DNA from: UBA1172 sp049889655
GTDB lineage: Bacteria; Pseudomonadota; Alphaproteobacteria; Puniceispirillales; UBA1172
Length of the DNA stretch: 11,540 nt
Direction of reading: 5' to 3'
Assembly (NCBI GenBank): GCA_049889655.1
Contig: JBMHCY010000018.1
Location: 1 to 11,540 of the forward strand
The notes below the pieces were generated by a model, which worked only from the letters and a program-made list of their open reading frames with translations, was not told where the DNA came from and did no database searches. Made by a program: the position numbers and the translations under genes. Of this stretch, positions 6,673 to 11,540 are shown in pieces (position 1 is the stretch's first letter; every line of letters begins with the position of its first letter).

Positions 6673-8420
6673 CCGACAGGCGCAATGGCAGCCTCGAGCC
6701 AGGCGATCAGGTCAGCCTCACCGGTGGCGGCGATCTTTGGGCCGATCTCATCACCGATACGGCGGTGATAGGCGTTAAGCCAGTCAATCTCTGCCGCCGA
6801 CATCAGCCCCGGAATGATCAGCCGCCGGTCAATCGGCACCAGACTGATGGTATCGAGCCGCAGCATGGCCCCGGGTTCATCCTCTGTGACATGAACGAGG
6901 TTTTCGATCCTGATCCCAAACTCCCCCGCGACGTAATAGCCGGGCTCATTGGAAAGGATCATCCCCGGCTCGATCGCCCGCGTGCTGCGTTTGGAAATGC
7001 TCGCCGGTCCTTCATGCACGGAGAGGCAGCAGCCGACACCGTGGCCGGTTCCATGGGCAAAATCCATGCCTGCCTGCCAGAGCGGCGCACGGGTGATCGC
7101 ATCAAGCTGGATACCATCGGTTGATACCGGAAAACGGCAGGTCGCCAGCGCAATATGGGCCCGCAACACATGGGTGAACGCCTCGGCCATATGCCGCGGG
7201 GGTGTGCCGGTGGCGATGGTGCGGGTGATATCGGTGGTCGCATGACGATACTGGCCACCGCTGTCAATCAGGCAGAGGCTGTCGCGGGGGATGGCCTGGT
7301 CCTCTCCGGGCAGGGCCCGGTAATGGACAATCGCCCCGTTGCCGCCACCGCCGCAGATGGTCGCAAAACTCGGGCAGAGGAAATCTTCCGACTCCCCGCG
7401 GAAACGGATGAGCGCGTCATCAACCTCGGTCTCCCTGATCGGCCTTTCGGTGATCGTCCGGTCGAACCAGTGCAGAAAGCGGATCATCGCCACTGCATCA
7501 GTATGATGGACAGCCTCAAACGCTGCCCGTTCGGCCGCAGTCTTGCGGGCTTTCATCAGGGTGACAGGGTTTTCGCCTTCAACCACCTCAGCCGCAATCG
7601 CCTGAAAGAGCCCGTAAGGGCAGGTCGCCGGATCGACATGAACACGCCCCTGACAGGCGGCAAGATCATCGGCCAGCTGTGACGGCGGATGGCAGCGCAG
7701 CAAATCCGGCGATACCGCCGCAAGACGACCGGCTTCGGCATAGAGATCAACCACCCCGTCATCGGCAAGGATCGCAAAGGCCAGCAGAAAGGGCGTGTTT
7801 TCAAGATCGCGGGCGCGAATGTTAAGCAGCCAGCAGAGTGCCGCCGGGTCTGTTATCAGCATCTGCCGGGGCTTGCCCGCAGCCTCATCAAGATGGCCCA
7901 ACACAGCCTTGATCTTGTCACCCCGGGTCATCCCCGCGACATCCTCATCAAAGCTGAAAGCCGGGGTTGCGGGTGCCGCCGGCCGATCAGGCCAGACTGC
8001 ATCAACCGGGTTGCGGTCAAGAGGGACAAGGCTGATCCCGCCAGGCTTCAGTTTTTTGTCGAGCCGCCGGTAGGCATTGACCGGCATCAGCATCGGATCA
8101 AAGCCGATCGTTGCCTCTTCATGATTGGCCAGAAGCCAGTCTTCCGGCAGGGTTTCGGGCATGGTGCGGCAATCCCAACCGGCAGCTTTCTGGTTCTGCA
8201 TCTGCAGGGTGTAGCGGCCGTCACTGAACAGCATCGCAGCCCCGGACGTGACAATCCCCAGCCCTGCTGACCCGGTAAAACCGCTCACAAAGGCGAGCCT
8301 GGCATCGGCAGGGGGAACCTCTTCGCCGTTGAACGCATCACCGCGGGGGATCAGCATCCCGTCAACACCTGCCGCGGCAAGGCGTTGGCGCAGGGCTGCA
8401 AGGATCGGTGTTGCCGCCAT
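6669..8420 (-). CDS. M24 family Xaa-Pro aminopeptidase (three-domain type)
   Basis: Members of this family remove an N-terminal residue that precedes proline, using two metal ions, usually in the cytosol. The 583 residues and three-domain layout resemble eukaryotic cytosolic aminopeptidase P (XPNPEP1) more than the roughly 440-residue E. coli PepP. Two creatinase-like N-terminal domains fill about residues 1-300 and the pita-bread catalytic domain follows. All five metal ligands are visible: Asp386 (LIDSGGQY), Asp397 (TTDITRT), His460 (GTGHGVG), Glu492 (NEPGYY) and Glu506 (GIRIEN). The supporting His366 and His469 are also present. The short C-terminal tail after about residue 525 is typical of the XPNPEP1-like group. 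No signal peptide is evident. The ATG has GGAGG 8 bases upstream (8433-8429) and lies 3 bases after the prmA stop. The physiological substrate cannot be inferred. Confidence 0.95.
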   Translation of the reverse strand: MAATPILAALRQRLAAAGVDGMLIPRGDAFNGEEVPPADARLAFVSGFTGSAGLGIVTSGAAMLFSDGRYTLQMQNQKAAGWDCRTMPETLPEDWLLANHEEATIGFDPMLMPVNAYRRLDKKLKPGGISLVPLDRNPVDAVWPDRPAAPATPAFSFDEDVAGMTRGDKIKAVLGHLDEAAGKPRQMLITDPAALCWLLNIRARDLENTPFLLAFAILADDGVVDLYAEAGRLAAVSPDLLRCHPPSQLADDLAACQGRVHVDPATCPYGLFQAIAAEVVEGENPVTLMKARKTAAERAAFEAVHHTDAVAMIRFLHWFDRTITERPIRETEVDDALIRFRGESEDFLCPSFATICGGGGNGAIVHYRALPGEDQAIPRDSLCLIDSGGQYRHATTDITRTIATGTPPRHMAEAFTHVLRAHIALATCRFPVSTDGIQLDAITRAPLWQAGMDFAHGTGHGVGCCLSVHEGPASISKRSTRAIEPGMILSNEPGYYVAGEFGIRIENLVHVTEDEPGAMLRLDTISLVPIDRRLIIPGLMSAAEIDWLNAYHRRIGDEIGPKIAATGEADLIAWLEAAIAPVG

Positions 8421-8423
8421 CGT

Positions 8424-9323
8424 CTAGCCCTCCCCCCGGTGGCACAGCACCAGCGCCGCCCAGCCGGAGACGATCGTGCTGTCAATGGCGATCAGCCCCA
8501 CGGCTTCATGGGCTGCCAGGACCTGCTGCTGCTGGCTTTCCAGCAACCCAGAGAGGATCAGCACCCCTTCCCTGTCAAGGGCGGCAGCGGCATCAGCCGC
8601 CATGGCAATGAGCGGGCCCGGCAGGATATTGGCAAGGATCATGTCAAACGGGGCGTGATCCTGAACCAGCGCATCGGCATAACCGTCGGAAACACCGGCG
8701 GTGATCGCGATATCAACCGCATTGCGGGCAGCATTTTCGGCCGTGGTTTCAACAGCCTTTTGATCATTGTCGACAGCAATGATCTCCGCCCAGGGGTTCC
8801 ATTTCGCTGCCGCCATGGCCAGAATGCCGCTGCCGCAGCCAATATCGGCAATCCGCAAATCCCCCTCGCGGGGCAGATGCCGCTCGATCATCGTCATGCA
8901 GCCAGAGGTGGTGGCGTGCGTGCCGGAACCGAACGCCTGACCGGCATCAAGGCAAAGCCCGATCTTGCCTGCGGGAACAGGGCTGTCGATATGGGTGCCA
9001 TAGACCCAGAACGGGCCAATGGCGAGCGGCGGAAAGGATTTGCGATTCTCGGCCAGCCAGTCCTTTTGCTCAAGACGGGCGATGGTGACGCTGCTGGCAG
9101 CCCCGCCGGCAAGCCCCGTGGCCTCAGCCAGTGCTGCATTGATCCGCGCCTGATCAGGCTTGTCTTCGGTGAGCACCTCGATCATCCAGGGCGCGCCATC
9201 CGCATCATCGCGGTGCAGCGAGACGGCCTCAGCATCAACGGCAGCGGCGAGAAAATCAGCAAAGATATGGCCGCTTTCAGCCGACCCGCCGGTCACTTCA
9301 AGGCTGATCTGCCAGTCTGCCAT
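8424..9323 (-). CDS. prmA: Ribosomal protein L11 methyltransferase PrmA
   Basis: PrmA uses S-adenosylmethionine to methylate amino groups of ribosomal protein L11; in E. coli the gene is dispensable. The 299 residues match the family (293 in E. coli). A small N-terminal substrate-recognition domain is followed by a Rossmann methyltransferase fold. Visible motifs are FGSGTH (131-136), SAM-binding motif I DIGCGSG (160-166), the acidic VDND at the end of the next strand (184-187), and ANILPGPL (231-238), which matches the family's catalytic-side NILxxPL loop. The ATG directly follows the uvrD stop (TAGATG), with AAGGGGG ending 4 bases upstream as a likely ribosome binding site. Close spacing on both sides suggests one transcript with uvrD and the aminopeptidase. 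There is no evident functional link to either neighbour. Confidence 0.97.
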   Translation of the reverse strand: MADWQISLEVTGGSAESGHIFADFLAAAVDAEAVSLHRDDADGAPWMIEVLTEDKPDQARINAALAEATGLAGGAASSVTIARLEQKDWLAENRKSFPPLAIGPFWVYGTHIDSPVPAGKIGLCLDAGQAFGSGTHATTSGCMTMIERHLPREGDLRIADIGCGSGILAMAAAKWNPWAEIIAVDNDQKAVETTAENAARNAVDIAITAGVSDGYADALVQDHAPFDMILANILPGPLIAMAADAAAALDREGVLILSGLLESQQQQVLAAHEAVGLIAIDSTIVSGWAALVLCHRGEG

Positions 9324-11540
9324 CTAGCCCCCTTTACGCACCAGTTCGACAAAACCGGCCACGACCTTCTTTTCCCCGGCTTTGTCAAACGCGATGGTGA
9401 GTTTATCGCCGTCCACCGAGATGACATTGCCGTTGCCGAATTTAAGATGAAACACCCGGTCACCGATCGTATAGGTCGATTGGCCGCTGAGCCCGGGGGA
9501 ATGCTCGCCCGGGGCGCGGGCCGGTTCAGCCCCGGCCAGCCGCCGTTGCTTAAGCCGTGACCAGCCCGGGCCGTAGCCACCGCCTGCGGTGGGGGCCAAC
9601 TGGCTGAAATCGGTGTTGATCACAGCCGTGCTGGTGGCCCCGATCATGCCCTGTTCGACATCCTCAATGAGGGTTTCCCGGGGCAATTCGGCAATAAACC
9701 GAGACGGGATTGCCGACTGCCAGAGCCCGTGCACCCGCCGTGACGATGAATAGGAGATATACAACCGGCGTTCAGCCCGGGTGATACCGACATAGGCGAG
9801 GCGGCGTTCTTCCTCAAGCCCGCTGCCACCCTTTTCATCGAGGGTCCGCTGCGACGGAAACAGGCCTTCTTCCCAGCCGGGCAGAAACACTGTCTCAAAT
9901 TCAAGCCCCTTGGCGGCGTGCAGTGTCATCAGCGTCACTTCACCGTCATTGACCGTGTTGTCGCCATCCATGACCAGTGAGATATGTTCGAGAAAACCGC
10001 CGAGGTTTTCAAAACTTTCCATGGCACTGACCAGTTCCTTGAGGTTTTCAAGCCGACCTTCGGCCTCAGGTGTTTTCTGGTTCTGCCAGAAGGCCGTATA
10101 GCCGCTTTCATCAAGCACCTTCATCGCCAGTTCGGTATGGGCCAGGGTCTCAGCATCCTGCCGCCAGGTGATGAAGGCATTGACGATCGCCGCAAGGTTG
10201 CGCCGCGCCGCCGGTTTCAGCTCATCAGTGGCAAGCAGGGTTTCAGCCGCCGACAGCATCGGCATGGATTGCGCCCGGGCCAGTTGCTGAACTGTCTGGA
10301 TCGTCGCCGCACCGATACCCCGCCGCGGGGTGTTGATAATCCTCTCGAAAGCCAGGTCATCGGCCGGTTGGGCGATCACCCGAAGATACGCCACGGCATC
10401 CCTGATTTCCTGCCGTTCATAGAATTTCGCCCCCACCACCCGATAAGGCAGCCCGATCTGGATAAAGCGTTCTTCGAACTCGCGGGTCTGGAAACCGGCC
10501 CGAACGAGAACAGCAATGGTGTTGTAATCAACATCCTCGGTTTTTTTCAGCCCTTCGATCGTGTCTGATACCGCCCGGGCCTCGCTTGAGCCGTCCCAAT
10601 AGCCGTTGATCCGGATCGGCTCGCCTTCCGCCGTGCTGGTGTAAAGCGATTTGCCGAGGCGGGATTCGTTATTGGCGATCACCGCCGAGGCCGCTGCCAG
10701 AATATGCCCGGTGGAACGGTAGTTTTCCTCAAGCCGAATGACATGGGCTTCGGGATAGACATCCTGAAACTTAAGCATGTTGGTGATCTCGGCCCCGCGC
10801 CAGCCATAGATCGACTGGTCATCATCGCCGACGCAGCAGAGATTACGGTTTTTCTGGGCCAGCAGCCTGATCCAGAGATATTGCGCGACATTCGTATCCT
10901 GATATTCATCAACGAGCAGATGGGTCAGCCGCTGATGATATTCAGCCAGAATATCGGGATAGTCATTGAAGATGGTCAGGTTATGCAGCAGCAGATCGCC
11001 GAAATCGCAGGCGTTCAGTTCGAGCAGCCTTTGCTGATACTGGCGGTAGAGATCGGCCCCTGACCCTTCGGCGAGTTCCATTTCCTCAGATGGGGAAACC
11101 TTGGCCGGGGTCAGGCCCTTGTCCTTCCAGCGGCTGATCGTGGCCAGCACCATGCGCGGCGGATACCGTTTCGGGTCAAGCCCGGCGGCTTCCATCAACT
11201 GCTTGATCAGCCGCAACTGATCATCGGTATCGAGGATGGTGAAATTCGATTTGAGGCCGACACATTCGGCATGACGGCGCAGAATCCGCGCGGCGAGAGC
11301 GTGAAACGTCCCGAACCAGACCTGTTCCACCGCCGGGCCGATCATCTTCGCGACACGATCTTTCATTTCGCGCGCAGCCTTGTTGGTGAAGGTCACCGCG
11401 AGGATATTCCAGGGCTTGGCCGTACCGGTGGCCAGCAACTGGGCAAGCCGGCTTGTCAGCACCCGTGTCTTGCCCGTCCCCGCCCCGGAGAGCACCAGCA
11501 GCGGCCCTTCAAGATGCTCCACCGCCTCTTTCTGGGCTGG
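9324..11540 (-). CDS. uvrD: DNA helicase II, UvrD/PcrA type (5' end outside window)
   Basis: This superfamily 1A 3'-to-5' helicase acts in nucleotide excision and mismatch repair and in removing RecA filaments. Reading continues to the window edge: the first visible codons give PAQKEAVEHLEG, the usual Q-motif start of the family, so only a few N-terminal residues are missing and the GTG at 11522 is not the true start. Numbering from that GTG, motif I is GAGTGKT (13-19), Ia TFTNKAA (44-50), II VDEYQDTN (204-211), III GDDDQSIYGWRG (232-243), IV LEENYRST (264-271), V TLHAAKGLEFE (533-543) and VI YVGITRAERR (577-586). The C-terminus carries the Tudor-like PcrA/UvrD domain (about 683-730; GDRVFHLKFGNG), which separates it from Rep. 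Every motif is intact. It heads the visible minus-strand run with prmA and the aminopeptidase. Confidence 0.97.
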   Translation of the reverse strand, partial: PAQKEAVEHLEGPLLVLSGAGTGKTRVLTSRLAQLLATGTAKPWNILAVTFTNKAAREMKDRVAKMIGPAVEQVWFGTFHALAARILRRHAECVGLKSNFTILDTDDQLRLIKQLMEAAGLDPKRYPPRMVLATISRWKDKGLTPAKVSPSEEMELAEGSGADLYRQYQQRLLELNACDFGDLLLHNLTIFNDYPDILAEYHQRLTHLLVDEYQDTNVAQYLWIRLLAQKNRNLCCVGDDDQSIYGWRGAEITNMLKFQDVYPEAHVIRLEENYRSTGHILAAASAVIANNESRLGKSLYTSTAEGEPIRINGYWDGSSEARAVSDTIEGLKKTEDVDYNTIAVLVRAGFQTREFEERFIQIGLPYRVVGAKFYERQEIRDAVAYLRVIAQPADDLAFERIINTPRRGIGAATIQTVQQLARAQSMPMLSAAETLLATDELKPAARRNLAAIVNAFITWRQDAETLAHTELAMKVLDESGYTAFWQNQKTPEAEGRLENLKELVSAMESFENLGGFLEHISLVMDGDNTVNDGEVTLMTLHAAKGLEFETVFLPGWEEGLFPSQRTLDEKGGSGLEEERRLAYVGITRAERRLYISYSSSRRVHGLWQSAIPSRFIAELPRETLIEDVEQGMIGATSTAVINTDFSQLAPTAGGGYGPGWSRLKQRRLAGAEPARAPGEHSPGLSGQSTYTIGDRVFHLKFGNGNVISVDGDKLTIAFDKAGEKKVVAGFVELVRKGG

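Noticed and set aside
8385..9560. 391-codon open frame on the plus strand across prmA and both of its gene junctions
   Set aside because: It lies antisense to three genes with intact, family-typical motifs, resembles no known family, and is explained by the lack of stops opposite GC-rich coding DNA.
11520..11522. GTG as the true uvrD start
   Set aside because: The frame continues upstream to the window edge with PAQKEA, the conserved Q-motif region, so the true start is outside the window.

Overview
The window holds eight genes packed into two converging runs and reads as a conserved housekeeping region of an alphaproteobacterial chromosome. The order ftsZ-lpxC-bamD-recN-ligA on the plus strand is, from general knowledge, the usual end of the division and cell wall (dcw) cluster in that class. 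The FtsZ tail ends in the alphaproteobacterial form of its C-terminal peptide (IPAFLRRQ). The DNA is GC-rich and nearly every base is coding. A Rhodospirillales-like or related marine lineage is possible, but the sequence alone does not settle the order.

Plus strand, 1-6672: the 3' part of ftsZ (division ring GTPase; its start lies before the window), a 202-base spacer with a strong inverted repeat and a possible promoter, lpxC (first committed step of lipid A synthesis), an 82-base spacer with a weak terminator-like hairpin, bamD (outer-membrane assembly lipoprotein), then recN (SMC-like repair ATPase) and ligA (NAD-dependent DNA ligase) almost without gaps. recN starts 3 bases after bamD, and the ligA ATG directly follows the recN stop. 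The run links septum formation, outer-membrane building and DNA repair or ligation.

Minus strand, 11540-6669: uvrD/pcrA-type helicase (5' end outside the window), prmA (ribosomal protein L11 methyltransferase) and a three-domain M24 family Xaa-Pro aminopeptidase. Spacings of 0 and 3 bases suggest one transcript. The aminopeptidase and ligA converge and their stop codons overlap, with no intrinsic terminator visible between them.

No tRNA, rRNA, CRISPR array, insertion sequence, phage gene or attachment site was seen, and no stretch over 300 bases lacks a gene. I found no sign of a new multi-gene system. The points most worth a second look are non-coding or fine-scale: the ftsZ-lpxC spacer with two mutually exclusive RNA pairings, a DnaA-box-like site over the candidate -35, a basic amphipathic island in the long FtsZ linker, and altered residues in a conserved RecN motif.
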